From positions 9,114,966 through 9,178,965 of the forward strand of contig CM020514.1 in the NCBI GenBank assembly GCA_009823395.1: DNA of 64,000 bases, in the 5' to 3' direction. This stretch comes from Thamnaconus septentrionalis. Its lineage: Eukaryota > Chordata > Actinopteri > Tetraodontiformes > Monacanthidae. This document shows positions 47,454 to 59,209 of this stretch, one piece after another (positions within the stretch are counted from its first letter, which is position 1; every line of letters begins with the position of its first letter). Under the pieces are notes generated by a model, which saw nothing but the letters and a program-made list of their open reading frames with translations, searched no databases and was not told the origin of the DNA. The translations under genes were made by a program, and so were the position numbers.

Positions 47454-49972
47454 ATGAGTCACAGGAAGGCCTTTATGATGCCAAGCCTCCCGCTGCTGCT
47501 GCTGCTGCCGCCACTGCTGCTCCAGGCCGCCGCTCCGCTCAGCGTCAGTGGCCGGCGGCAGCAGTGGCCCGTCCCCTACAGGTAGGAACCGACCGAGAGA
47601 CCCACGCTTGCGCATGCAAGTCATGTGACGGGGGACATAAAATACAGTTTGTTAAGAGTCAAATACTGCGGTAACTATTCAGGTTGGAGGAGTCGGGACA
47701 CACGACAACAGTGTACAAAAGTTTTGGTGTGTTCTGCGGAACATAGTGACAGTTAGACTCAACTTCAGTGAGCTGCACCGAGCACATGATTCCAATTTAC
47801 AGCCACACAAACCGGTTCAGAGTTTTCGAGACAGAACTCGTCGGTTTGGATGTAACTCTTTGTTGTTTGGCATCACGCATGCAGTAGTGCGATTTACAAA
47901 ATGTACAGTATTTTTACAAATAAGACGTACTGCCTTTAATTAGAATTTAGATATCCACAAACTCAGTGGTCTTGGGATGGATGTAAACACTCTGTAAAAT
48001 GTAAAAAAATATTTATACGGGTCACTTTCAAAGCATCTCTTTGAAGTTTATTTCTTTCTACCTTCAAGCGTTAATGTCAGAATCATTTTTGAAGATTTAC
48101 TTTACGTAAACTGGGACAAGGAGGGAAGTCCGATTACACGAGAAAACCGAATTATGAGTTTAGTCTGATTAAGCTCTGCATGTAAACGTACTGAGTGACT
48201 TTTAGCAGGGACAAAGTCACTGTGTGCTCTCAGCTGCCCAGGGATGGGACTTTGTAACCAGTGTCTGACTGGATTGGATGGGTGTGCTGTCGTGACCCAG
48301 TGCAGGACAGGAAATTAAGGTGATAAAGTCTTGGAGCAGGCCAGCCAGGTGCAACTGTGTCAGTGCCAGAAATGTCACACTTCCTGTTTCAAGCCAGTCA
48401 ATTGCAGAAACTATTTTGGTATCATAATTTTAAGGTAGTGCTGCTTCGATGCACTGTGTGCTTGGTCCTGATAAGTTATTCTGAGCTCAGTTCGTGGAAC
48501 TCTCCGGTTAGTAATAGTTCCAATTACACACGTCTACATTTGGCAACGCCGCCTGACAGTTTGAGTTGTTTCAGTCTTTTCTCTCTTTGTCGTCCACAGA
48601 CGCTTCGATCACCGTCCCGATGCGGACTCCTACTGCCAAGCCCTCTACCCCTTCTGTCCCACCGGGGACCGAGACGGACGCTTCCCCTACATGAGAGACA
48701 GCGACGTCATCTCGGTGTATCGCCTGCAAGCACCCGTGTGGGAGTTCAAGTACGGCGATTTGCTGGGGAAAATTGTAAGTACGATAATCCTGGACTCATC
48801 GGTTACGTTGTTGACGCTGAGGTTTAGCATCGAGTCTGCAAATAAGAAATCTGTAAACTATTGGGAGTACATTAAGAGAAAGTTGGTTCATTTTTTTTTG
48901 TGTGTCTGCATCGTCTCCACAGCACATCATGCACGATGCCATCGGGTTCAGCAGCTCGGAGACGGGGTCCAACTACACCATGGAGTGGTACGAGCTATTC
49001 CAGCTGGGAAACTGCACCTTCCCACACGTCAGGCCGGAGCAGTTCGCCCCCTTCTGGTGCAACCAGGGAGCTGCCTGCTTTTTTGAGGGCATCGATGACC
49101 TACACTGGCAACAAAACGGCACCTTGGAGAAAATAGGAGAGATTTCAGGTCAGATTTTAGTGGAGAATAGCGTAACCTGTTGTCACAATGGGGCCAAAGG
49201 ATCATTGTTCTTTTGTTAGTAACTTTGACCTTGAGATATCTTTCACATTCATATTGCAGAATTTCAATCTAGTTGTTTTCACATGCATAACATATCATCT
49301 TACCTATAAATGTGACAAATCTATGCTAAAACTGCTAATTTTGCAGTAGCTGCTATTTTGGATGTTATTTCTACATGTGAAGACCAGATAACAGCACAAA
49401 AAAGATGCAGACTGATACTAGTGGATGTAGAAACACTATATCCTAGATTACGCAAATTCTTCAAATCCTTTTTTTTTCCTTCAGGCAACCAGTTTAATGA
49501 CATGGCCCAGTGGGTTCAGGACGACAACAAGACTGGCATCTATTACGAGACGTGGACGGTTCGCTCGGACCCGGGTCCCAACGCCACCGTGTGGTTCGAG
49601 TCTTACGACTGCTCCCAGTTCATCCACCGCACCTACAGGAAGCTGGTCGAGCTCGGGGCCAGACTGTCGAGCCGGACTCAGACCAACTACACCAAGATCT
49701 ACCTGTACAGCGGGGAGCCCACCTACCTCGGCAACGACAGCGCCATCTTCGGACAGCCGGCGCTGAAGAATCTGGCCATGGACATCCGGAAGTTTTACCA
49801 CACGTTCAGGCCGCACCAGTCGTTTGCAGATCTGGCCTTTAGCCTGTTAGAGGCCTATAAAAAGGTGGTTTTGGATCACAGCTTCTATCTGTACTACAAC
49901 TTTGAGTACTGGCACCTGCCGATGAAGCCCCCGTACATCCAGATCACATATGAAGAGGTGCCTCTGCCGTGA
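47454..49972 (+). CDS. cln5: CLN5, lysosomal ceroid-lipofuscinosis protein 5 (BMP synthase)
   Basis: Exons 47454-47581, 48600-48774, 48923-49148 and 49485-49972 join to 338 codons. Residues about 1-31 are a signal peptide with a Leu run coded by CTG repeats. The mature protein starts near [20 protein letters not shown] and keeps the family text through [16 protein letters not shown] and ITYEEVPLP. Likely catalytic residues correspond to human H166 and C280: H105 in HIMHDAIGF and C219 in ESYDCS, the pair of the NlpC/P60-like fold. Seven N-glycosylation sequons are visible (NYT, NCT, NGT, NKT, NAT, NYT, NDS). CLN5 acts in the lysosome lumen, reported as bis(monoacylglycero)phosphate synthase and thioesterase; loss causes neuronal ceroid lipofuscinosis. 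The protein is shorter than human at both ends. Promoter E-box and uORF are annotated separately. Confidence 0.97.
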
Positions 49973-50092
49973 TACCTCCTGCCCTGAAGCACTGAAAACC
50001 AGCATCCCATGATCTCTTCCTGTGTTTGCCTAAAGATTGTCCGGAGCCAGAGATAATAACAGATAATTATAATAACAATTTGTTCCCTTTAT

Positions 50093-50215
50093 GGATGCAA
50101 ATTATCAACTAATTCATTCATCGTTAGTTGACTGACCTCATCGATCGATTAAGGATTAATTGATAAGCGGCAATTTTTCCTGAGAACCTAAATTTCACAA
50201 TAAAAAATTAATATA
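50093..50215 (+). mobile_element. Truncated hAT-type repeat (left part)
   Basis: GGATGCAAATTATCAACTAA and the following ATTAATTGATAAGCGGCAAT match the left 120 bp of the element at 7187-7649. It lies in the 3' flank or 3' UTR of cln5 and supplies an AATAAA at 50199-50204. Confidence 0.65.
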
Positions 50216-50424
50216 ATTTATTTTTAAAAAGCCTTATTGTTTTTAATGCGATACCTCTCTAAAACAACAAGCTGCTTTACAAAGAACAGTCTTCCGTTTC
50301 TCCACAAGGGTTCTTGTTATTTGTCCAAACACGAAGCAGCTTGTTCATCTTCTTCCTGTGAGTCACGGCGGCGGCGGTTAGGTCGCCCTCTCTAACATTT
50401 CCTGTGATTTTTTTACCTTTTGTT

Positions 50425-50430
50425 AATAAA
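50425..50430 (+). terminator. cln5: Candidate cln5 polyadenylation signal
   Basis: AATAAA 453 bp after the cln5 stop; an alternative hexamer sits at 50199-50204 inside the hAT fragment. It is only about 40 bp from the convergent fbxl3 signal. Confidence 0.45.
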
Positions 50431-50466
50431 TGCAAGAGAACAACTGAAGTACATTCACAATTTGTT

Positions 50467-50472
50467 TTTATT
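50467..50472 (-). terminator. fbxl3: Candidate distal fbxl3 polyadenylation signal
   Basis: AATAAA on the minus strand, 2.8 kb downstream of the fbxl3 stop. A 3' UTR of this size fits the long FBXL3 3' UTRs of other vertebrates. No coding text lies in 50473-53300; it contains AT repeats near 52115-52160, a G-rich run at 51894-51927 and CA-rich stretches. Confidence 0.45.
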
Positions 50473-51893
50473 ACTGTTATGAGATCACATGTCTAAAACA
50501 AGTCAAATTCCAAGACAAGTGACCAGCAGAGCAAGGTAGACAAAGCATTTGCCATACAGAAGCAAAACATAAGAACAGCAAGTCGGAACTTGTTGACTTC
50601 CTAGTCAAACCTAATTGGATGGATGAAGTCAAAACCCGAGTTTAGGGTTCTTAATCACCCAGCTACGAGAATGACAAGACCCAGCCTTCACTTCTGAGCT
50701 GCCCGTCACTGCAACCGTCTGATGCACAGCACACAGTATGGATAACGGTCAGGAGATATGTTTGCTGCGCCACCAAGGTGACGTCGTGCAGACGCGCCAC
50801 CTGGTGGGCACAGGAAATGACTTCATTGATAACTAGAAATTAACTATTGAGAATGGGCCGTTTCAAGTCCAAACAGAACGAAAAAAATTTACATTAGAAG
50901 CAGACACGGCGACTCGGCGTGACTGTCTTCATTTAAACACAGATTAATGGAATAGAAAGTGGAGGAAAAGATGTAAATTTGGTTTGACAACTAAAAGTCA
51001 TTTTGACATACAGCACTGCCCAAACATACTAAAATGAACCTTTAAAAAAAAAATAAAAAAATTATAGTCTGAACAATTACTTAATTTTTAGTGACTTTAA
51101 CATGAGTACACTTTGTTTTATCTTTAGCCTAATCATCTTTAAAAAAAAAAAAATTCAAATTTTGGCTTCCATACATTTGATTTTATAGCTGGAATGTCAA
51201 TAAAAATTTAACTGAATTTGTGGGGGATTTTTTCTTTTCTAAATTGTTGAAATTACCTTTGTTAACAAACAGTAGCTGATATTTGGACAACCTGCATGCA
51301 ACAAAAAAAATAAATCTGTGAAGGCTGTGACAAAAGCCTTACTCCCCAAACAAATAAAATTTCAAAAAACAACAACTTGATCCTGCTGCTCGTCTGCTTG
51401 CTGCTTACGCAAACTGCTTCTTTCTGGAGAAAAAACAGGAATTCCTTACAAAAGCAGTATCCACATCAATAAATTACACATGTCATGTCATCTAGTGACC
51501 ATGTATGAAAAACAGATCCATCTATTTAAGGGTTAACTTGCACTCTGGTTCAAAAAAACAAAAACAAAAGAAAGAAAAAGGAAACAAACCAAAGAAAAAG
51601 ACACGAGCCGTTGGTTAAGGAAACTTCAGACCCTGACAGAGGTCGAAATAAAGAAATAGGTACATTTCTATTCATAATAATCATCAAACACACAGCGTTT
51701 TATATATACAGATGTATTTGACTTCCTTCTTAAAGGAAAAAAAACTTTTCGTTTCACTCATCTGACTTGCCAAACATATCTGTGACTGATGCGATTGGTT
51801 GGTTTGTTTTGGACTTGGAGAGATTTTCCTGCAGGGTGTCGATGAAGCCGAGAACGACCCCTCCCAGCGCGATGCACGGCGGCGGTGCCGGGC

Positions 51894-51927
51894 CGAGGGG
51901 GGCGGTGGGGGGTGGGAGGGGGGTCGA
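51894..51927 (+). other. G-run cluster (possible G-quadruplex)
   Basis: Five or more runs of three to six G within 34 bp on the plus strand, opposite the presumed fbxl3 3' UTR, which would be C-rich in the transcript. The spacing fits G-quadruplex rules. Confidence 0.6.
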
Positions 51928-53300
51928 ACTATTCACGGCAGCGTTGCGGAGCTTTAACAGGCAAATAGCAGAAGTAAAAAATGAAACCTATTAAGAGAAA
52001 TTTTCGCAGCCGAGAGAACAAAACGGCGAGTTTTGCCTTTTCCAGACGTGCGTCGTAAGCATCTGATGTTGAAGGTTGGATAACTCATCAATATCTACCT
52101 GCATATTCTGATTTATATACATATATATCTTTGCACCATTTATATATACATAGATTATATTTTCAGGCTATAATTTTAAGCTGCTGCCCGGGTCTGGTTC
52201 AACAGATCCTCGGCGCAGTGAAAATCCTCATCATTTAGAATCAGGATCCAACTGAAAAAATGAATTGGAGCTCTACAAACACAAACAATCTCATTCCCTT
52301 CCATCAGGGGGGGGGCAGAAGGATGTGATCTGTCCCAACTACTATTTGGTTTTACATCTAAGGTGCTTTATGGAGTCGCTGATTGGGAACACTTTTCCTT
52401 CCTCCGTCGGAGGCCAATTGAGACGCGGCAGAAAGGAAACTTCTGCGTGAGCAGGAGAAAATAAAACTATGACGATAATCAACACTGTACAAGTTCACGT
52501 CACAAAGATAGAGACCTACACACGCACACACGCACGCACACACTTCACTGTTTCTCCCAATGCCAACTTCTACCTGCCGATTATTCTGCACGACTGAACT
52601 CCGAAACTCGAAGGCCGTCGAACTCGTCTGCCGCTTTAAATTATTTCAAAATGAGATGGAGGACGGCCTGACGGACCCTCGCGCTGCCAGACGACGGCCC
52701 ACCGCGTACTATATACAAATAACCAAGCTGTGAGGAAATGTCCGACGCCTTGTTTTGTTGCAGAGTGCAGAAAACAGAACTTCTTTTTTTTCCGGGAGGC
52801 CGAGTGCGAGAGCAACATGCAAATGTGCGATTTATTGGCCGAAATTTTAAAAAAAACAAATGAAGCAATGAAAACACTCACATCTGCATTTACGCGCACG
52901 CACGTACGCAGACACGCACGCAGGCTAGAAGGTCCATAGAACTCTTGTTTGCAGTTAGAAAAAACATTGCTTATTACTCCAATAATTCCGCCAGCGTCGA
53001 TTTGGTGGCTGTACTGGTGAGAGAAGCCCGACTGACCGCCACCAGTCAGTGTTGGACAAAGCAGATTCTGCAGTTTATGAGACAAAAAAAAGAAAAGGTC
53101 CGTACGGCGGCATCGGCGGCGGCGTGACGTTTGTGGAGAAATTTTGCGTTTCCTTGGTTTGTCCGCAGACCAGCACGCGGGAGTCCAGCGGGCCGGTACC
53201 AAACATCCTGCGACCCGCTCGGCGATGTCCCGGTACCGCCGACGTCAAACTCCACCCCACCGGTGAACTCCTGCGCGGCCCCACCTTGGCTTCGGGCCCC

Positions 53301-56002
53301 CTACCAGGTGGGCATCATGTCCGGGAACCAGACGCGACCCAGGTGCTTGGACACCTCCCAGTGGATCTCATCCAGGGTGTACTTGTGGTCCGGGATGAGG
53401 ACCTCCTCCATGATGGAGAGCTGCGAGAGGCGGCGGCCGCACATCTTGACGAACTCCACGAAGGCGCTGCACGACACCTCGCACTCGCCCAGGCCGATGG
53501 CCGACAGCTGCGTGCAGTGCTTGGCGATGCGGATGAGCTCCTCGTCCAGGGGCCGCAGGCCGTTGGCGCACACCACCAGCTCCACCAGGCGGGGGCAGTG
53601 GAGGCCCACGCGGCCCAGCACCTCCTTGCTGACGGAGCGGCCGAAGTAGAGGTGCGTGACGGGGATCTCCTCGTTGAAGAAGGGCCCGAACTCGTCCTCG
53701 TACAGGAAGAAGTACATGACCAGGCTGAACTTGGGCGAGTGCCGCACCATGGCGTCCCAGCTGCTCTTCTTGATGGTGTGGAAGTGCTGCCCGGGGTTCT
53801 CGCTCACCACGTCGATGCGCAGGTGCTCCAGGTGCACGTGCTTCTCCGACGAGAGCGCCAGCAGCAGCTCGTCGCTCAGCAGGTGGTAGTTGAGCGCCAG
53901 CTCCCTCAGGCCGTGGCACTGGTCGGCCACGCACAGGATCCCTGCAAACACGAGTGCCGTTGTTCATCAGATAATGTTGCGCTTCACGTTACAGGAACTG
54001 ATGCAGCCGTTATCGTGCGTCCGGTGAAGCGCATTCAAATGGGGAGAAACTGTTCGCTCCTATTGTCGTAGCTGACATCAAGCCGGGGCAACACGGACAA
54101 AGGAAAAATTCAAGATAAACCGCAGGATAAAAATACTTCACGGGTGTGGTGGAAAAATGAATAACTGAAGAGGAGGACAATCAACAACCAACTGTTCTGC
54201 ATTGAGATTAATTTAGCAGAGCTCTGGTCACACACACACACACACACACAGGCAGTGGTTGCAAAAGTGCAAAGAGCCCAGGAAAGGGAAAGAGCCTCAT
54301 AGGGGGTTTGTTTACGACAGAGAAGGAGCGCAAAGCCTGCTGATGAAAAGATAAAGTGAGACAGGCAAGAACAATAGGAAGCCCTGCAGATCTTTGGAAA
54401 CAAAAGAACATCCGCCTGCAGTTCAACCACCTTTAGACTTAGGCATAGGTGGACAATGCAAAGTGCAGACTCCCTTCCCCCAGCAGAATAAGATAAGGCT
54501 AACGGAAAATCACCAGTTCGCACAAAGTGAGTTGCACCATGGAGACAGAGGACAGCCCAACACAGTTTTTCCCATTACACGGGACAATCTTGACAATAAA
54601 TATGGGCGGGTGGTAAAAACTTTGCACCGGACCCTATTCAACAGCGGCCGAGAGGGCGTGGGCGAGGGCGTTTTCCGCAAGCACGATACCTGCGGGGGAG
54701 ACGTGAGGGCAGCTGCTCATCTTCAGCAGTTTGAGCGTGTCGCTGTTGTTGGCCACCAGGACCTTCAGAGACGGGTCGTCCACCGGAGTGTCGTCGATCT
54801 TCAGCGAGGACAGCGATTTGGAGTTGACAAACACCACTGTCAGGGCCGAGATGAAGTGGGACTGCGGAAAAGAGAAAATGAGGGGTCTCAGTCATCCGGG
54901 TCATCTTGTTCCTCAGTACTGAACTGAGGAAGCCTTTCGGATGAGAAGCGAGACGTCTTCAAGATCGCGAGAACGAGTCCAGTTGCCCTAATTTAACCCT
55001 TCTACTTTAGAAAATGAAGTCAGTTGCAAACACTTTTGCCAACCTCATCATTAATATTCCCATAAAGGTTCAATCCAAAGCAAGCAACTTTTCATTCTGA
55101 ACTGAACACACAGCCACATACTGCTGCAGATGCAAGGTCTATTCTAACTTTTTTTTAAAAGTTGTTTAAAAGTAACTTCTAGGTATACTGTGACCATCAC
55201 AGTAACTACAGGTGACTTGCCCTTTCCTGCCACTACACTGTTATCATGAGATTAACTACCCATGTAAAAAACATTCAATTCATTGTGACTAATTTAATTT
55301 AATCGATTAAATTCTTAATCAACAATTAATCGATAATTGATTAATTGTTAACATCCCTGGGAAGAACTGGACAAAAAGCGCCAATGCCAACCTTTGGGAC
55401 TTCCATGAAACTTGGCCTGGCGGTGGAGATGAGACCCAAGGTCTTCAGCGAGCAGTTGACCAACTGAGAGAGAATGTCACACGCTGCCTCGGCCGACTCT
55501 GTGCTGCTGTCCACCTGATGGAAGGAAAATATCACGTTATTAATTGATCAGAAAACAAAGAAACTGGGATTTACATGAAGAAAAAACCTGAATATTGACA
55601 CGTTTCCCCCACAATTACCTTGAAGCTGACATACTGCAGGTGGTTGGAGTGTCTCTTGATGATCTGCTTGATGAGATCCGGGTGTGTGGCTTTTAGGTAG
55701 GAGCTGGCCGGCTGGTTGAGCTCGAACTCGAAGCATCTCCACAACTCCGGCATGTGGAACGCCTGGTTCCACTCGCGGCACACCTGGGAGGCGAAGGCCC
55801 GGTCCAGGAGGGGAAGGTACTGAAAGACGTGCAGCAGGAGCTCCTGAGGCAGCCGAGCCCAGTTGGATTCCGTCGATCCGCAGGCCACGGCCGCCTCCCC
55901 CGCATCCTCGTCCTCGCCCGTCCGCACCTTCTTGCACGCCTCTGGCGAGCCGCTGCTGGAGGAGCCACCGCTGTCCTCCTCTCCACCTTTCATCCGCTTC
56001 AT
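53301..56002 (-). CDS. fbxl3: F-box/LRR protein 3, cryptochrome-targeting SCF adaptor
   Basis: Coding exons 56002-55619, 55514-55392, 54861-54690 and 53941-53301 join to 439 codons (human 428). The start [13 protein letters not shown] lies one base after a splice acceptor, as expected for a gene with a noncoding first exon. After an acidic Ser-rich leader comes the F-box ([20 protein letters not shown]... [15 protein letters not shown]), then leucine-rich repeats ([38 protein letters not shown] and others). The end, [10 protein letters not shown], carries the C-terminal Trp that in mammals inserts into the cryptochrome FAD pocket. SCF-FBXL3 ubiquitinates CRY1/2 in the nucleus and sets circadian period. 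A GC-rich antisense frame of 340 aa over the last exon is a shadow. Intron 2 holds a hAT fragment (55145-55358). Confidence 0.96.
55145..55358 (+). mobile_element. Truncated hAT-type repeat (right part) in an fbxl3 intron
   Basis: It matches about 7435-7647, sharing ACTGTGACCATCACAGTA-type text, TTTCCTGCCACTACACTG, AATCGATTAAATTCTTAATC and the terminal TTAACATCCCT. It is the right-hand part of the element whose left part occurs at 50093-50215. Confidence 0.65.
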
Positions 56003-57261
56003 GCTGAGAAATGGAGACAAAGCGCGTGTTACAATGCACCAGGATGCATATTGCCTATCAATATGATGGATGTATATTTACAGTTTATTTATTCATTCAT
56101 TCCAATCAAGCAATTGGGAAGGAGCAGGGTGAAGAAAACTTATAATACCTGCTCAATTCTTAAAACAATAAACTGCTTAGATCAGATGAGTTGCCATCAT
56201 CAAAACCAACCAACAACAGAAATACACATTTGTTTTAAAGTGGTCCTTAAAATTTGATGTTTGAAATTAAATTTCCTTCTATAATTGTCATCCAATGATA
56301 CGAAAACAAATAACCTCTGCAAATTTACAGTTAACGGTGCATTCTTTTTTTTGCTCAAGACATAACTAACAATGTCCTTAATTCGGCCATCTCTCTGAAT
56401 TTCATGAGTCCTAATTTAACAACAACCCATTTGTCTGGTGCCTGAAATCAACATTGCACATTATCCGTATTGCTCTTTCTTGTAATAAAGCAATGGCTTT
56501 GTGTTACTCATTTAAGTGTTAGCCCATACTTCAATACAATCACTTAAATATGGCATAATATGCATAATATCACGAAGGAAAAGAAATTAGCGGATATTTA
56601 GAAGACTCGAGATGAATTTGACTCATCACAATATGCAGTAATGTGGACTAAAAGTGAACAATCGTATAGTACTTCTGTTCGGAAGTGATCAAACTAGCTG
56701 GGAAATGGACAACTATGGTAACCTTAAGTATCAGTTTCGTTTTCTCTGACTAAAATAAAACATTAAATCGCATTTCAAACGCACCAGTTTAAATCAGAAA
56801 ACAATCGTTATGGTAAATTATATATGGCTATAAGCTACATTAGCCGAAAGGCCACGCTTATACAAGCACATATACATCAATATATTGATTTAAAACACAG
56901 AGCAATAAAACATACATTTTAAGTGACCCCGTGGTTCAGTTCAACTTGAACTGTTAACACACTAGCTTTAAATTACGTTGACGAAAAGTTGCATCCGTTG
57001 CCACTAAATTGACCAACGCCATTCACATCATTCACAGCGTCCACCAGAGTAAACGTTAGCTTCGTTAGCTACATTTAATGGTAGCTCCAAGGATTACAAG
57101 AACTTAAAATTAAATTCAAGGGGCACTTAGCCCCAATGACTTGGTTAAAAAAAAAAAAAAAAAAAGGCGTATTTACACGATATGAACGGCTGCGCTGACA
57201 TATTTGTCCTTCTTCGAGTCGATAAGCAACGTTTACGAGCTGCCCAAGCCAATCAACGTAC

Positions 57262-57480
57262 CTTGTTGTTTACACTCAGCTAGCTTAGTAGCTGCTAGCA
57301 GGAAAATCCGACGACTAGTGTGACTCCTTAGCCCGGGCCCACGCTGGAAAAGCTCATTCGCACCAGCCAAATAATACGCATCGGAGAACAATATTGGCCC
57401 TGTTTAAGCGACGGAAAAGAGAGAGGATATGCCTCGGAGAAGAAACGACCGGAGGATGGTTCCGTCGCTAGGCTGACCCA
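57262..57480 (-). promoter_or_regulatory. fbxl3: Inferred fbxl3 noncoding first exon and promoter
   Basis: On the minus strand, AACAAG|GTACGT at 57261/57262 is a strong splice donor that can join the acceptor TTCTCAG just before the fbxl3 ATG. Upstream, toward 57480, the sequence is CpG-richer than its surroundings (CGGAAGAGAGAGG, GACCGGAGGATGG), as at a housekeeping-type start. The exon's 5' limit is a guess. The 1.26-kb first intron (56004-57261) shows no coding text. Confidence 0.5.
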
Positions 57481-57978
57481 ATTCCTTCGCGGGAGTTACG
57501 GCCCCCTCCTAAGTCTGAAATGGCGAAGTGTTGTTGTTACAGCAGCGGTGCATCATGGGAAATGCAATGTGAAATGGCTGGTGGTGAAGATCGCCTGTGT
57601 AAAAACGACGACTCACTCGATAGCTATAAATAGTTTGCCTTGCCGTTTGTAAAGTCAAAAGGAAATCTTGTCAGGTAATTTGGCTTCCAAAGACCTTCCA
57701 GTACAATAGCTATATTAATGTCAGCCGAACAGCCGAATGACGTAGACGAGTTATGGCCCGCAATTTGTATGCAGCAAATAAGGTAAAGAGTCACACATCT
57801 TCATATTTTTCTAATCTCTGTTTAACTGGCTATAATTTACGAGCGTTGTGTTTGATGATGCCAATACAACGCAATCAGAACCATAAACTTGATTAAACAA
57901 TAACACATCGAACTAATGTGTAACCCACTGTTTAAAAAACGAGGACCAGTGTATGCTTTGCGAAACAGAGAACCTGGT
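57481..57978. other. Short spacer between mycbp2 3' end and fbxl3 5' end
   Basis: About 0.5 kb between two genes on the same strand. It includes ATGGGAAATGCAATG-type text and a TGACGTAG motif (57738-57745), and no ORF of note. Likely carries fbxl3 upstream regulatory sequence. Confidence 0.4.
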
Positions 57979-57984
57979 TTTATT
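57979..57984 (-). terminator. mycbp2: Candidate mycbp2 polyadenylation signal
   Basis: AATAAA on the minus strand, giving a mycbp2 3' UTR of about 1.25 kb (57979-59209). The 3' UTR region is AT-rich and has no credible ORF; another hexamer lies near 58813. Confidence 0.45.
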
Positions 57985-59209
57985 ACCATTCAACTCCATC
58001 CACCACAGATATTACAGAGCAGATTCACAAGTATTAAGCTTTTTTATATAACAGCAGCTGCTTCATATCCACACTCTGTTCGTATGATCCCCCATCCCCA
58101 TGCCTCCTACGAGGGAAAAGCATTACAGGTGCACAATTTTATTTGGTGTGAAGACGAGGGGGGCCCCCATATCAATGAGTCGTGATCAGTCCCCGTATTC
58201 CAGTAGGATTTGGTACGTTGTATATTTAACAGAGTTTCAAACAGGATGTACATCCACCTTCATTCACTGCATGTGCCAGGTTCCCCCTTCCCGTTTTCCA
58301 GACAACAGAAGACATTGGACATTAAGAAGGGAGAGGGGGGAGGGGAATTACAACTGTCTACTGTATAAAAATGTACAGTGGCTTTTATTGACATACATTC
58401 CATAGGTTAAACAGCTGCAAAATAGGAGGCACACCCAGTATTGCACTTCATTAAAAGTTCTGGCTCAAAACATAACCCAGAATATCAAACAAAACAGAAG
58501 TGAAGAGTAGCAACTTCAGAATACAGCTATTTTGAATAGTATCATTATATACAAGATTAGATAAATCGTACACTATTTTCCTCCCAAACATAATGTTCTT
58601 AACAGTCGTATTCACCAACTCAGTTCTTTTTTTTTTCGTCCTTCAACCCATGGTGCACTTGACAGTGGAGAATACTGTACAAGAAAACGAAAAAAAAGTA
58701 TACATACAATTTAAATTTGAAGTTAGGAAGCTGGAAATACGGCCTGTTCCTCTATTTTTTTCAACTCAATCTGATCCACAGTTGCCTCAAAGCAAATTTG
58801 TTTAATATTCAATATTTATTCTGTTACACTTGAGTGATCAGGAGGAGTGCAACGTCTATAGAAGCCGAGGGAGTACAACGGCCGCATGCAAACACGTCAC
58901 AAGTTATTTCTTCTTTTTTTTTTCTTCTTCTTCTTCTTTTTAAATTCTATTGTTCTTTTTCAATTCAGGCTACTCTGCATCCAGAGGAGCTCTGGCCGGG
59001 GGTCTGCGGCAGAACCTTGGTACTGATGTCAGCAGAAGGGGAGGGGGGCAAGGGGGAAGCAGACCTGAGGACTCTTGGCACAGAGCAGAAACTTGGTCCA
59101 GTGCCCAGGAGACGTGACCATGCAAGAGCTGAGCCTCACACCGCTGGGCCTCAGCCGCAGGGGAGAAATCACAGTAGACAGACTGGCTTCCAGTTACAGT
59201 CTTGCAGTT

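Noticed and set aside
53049..54071. 340-aa ORF on + over the last fbxl3 exon
   Set aside because: Antisense shadow of a GC-rich FBXL3 exon.
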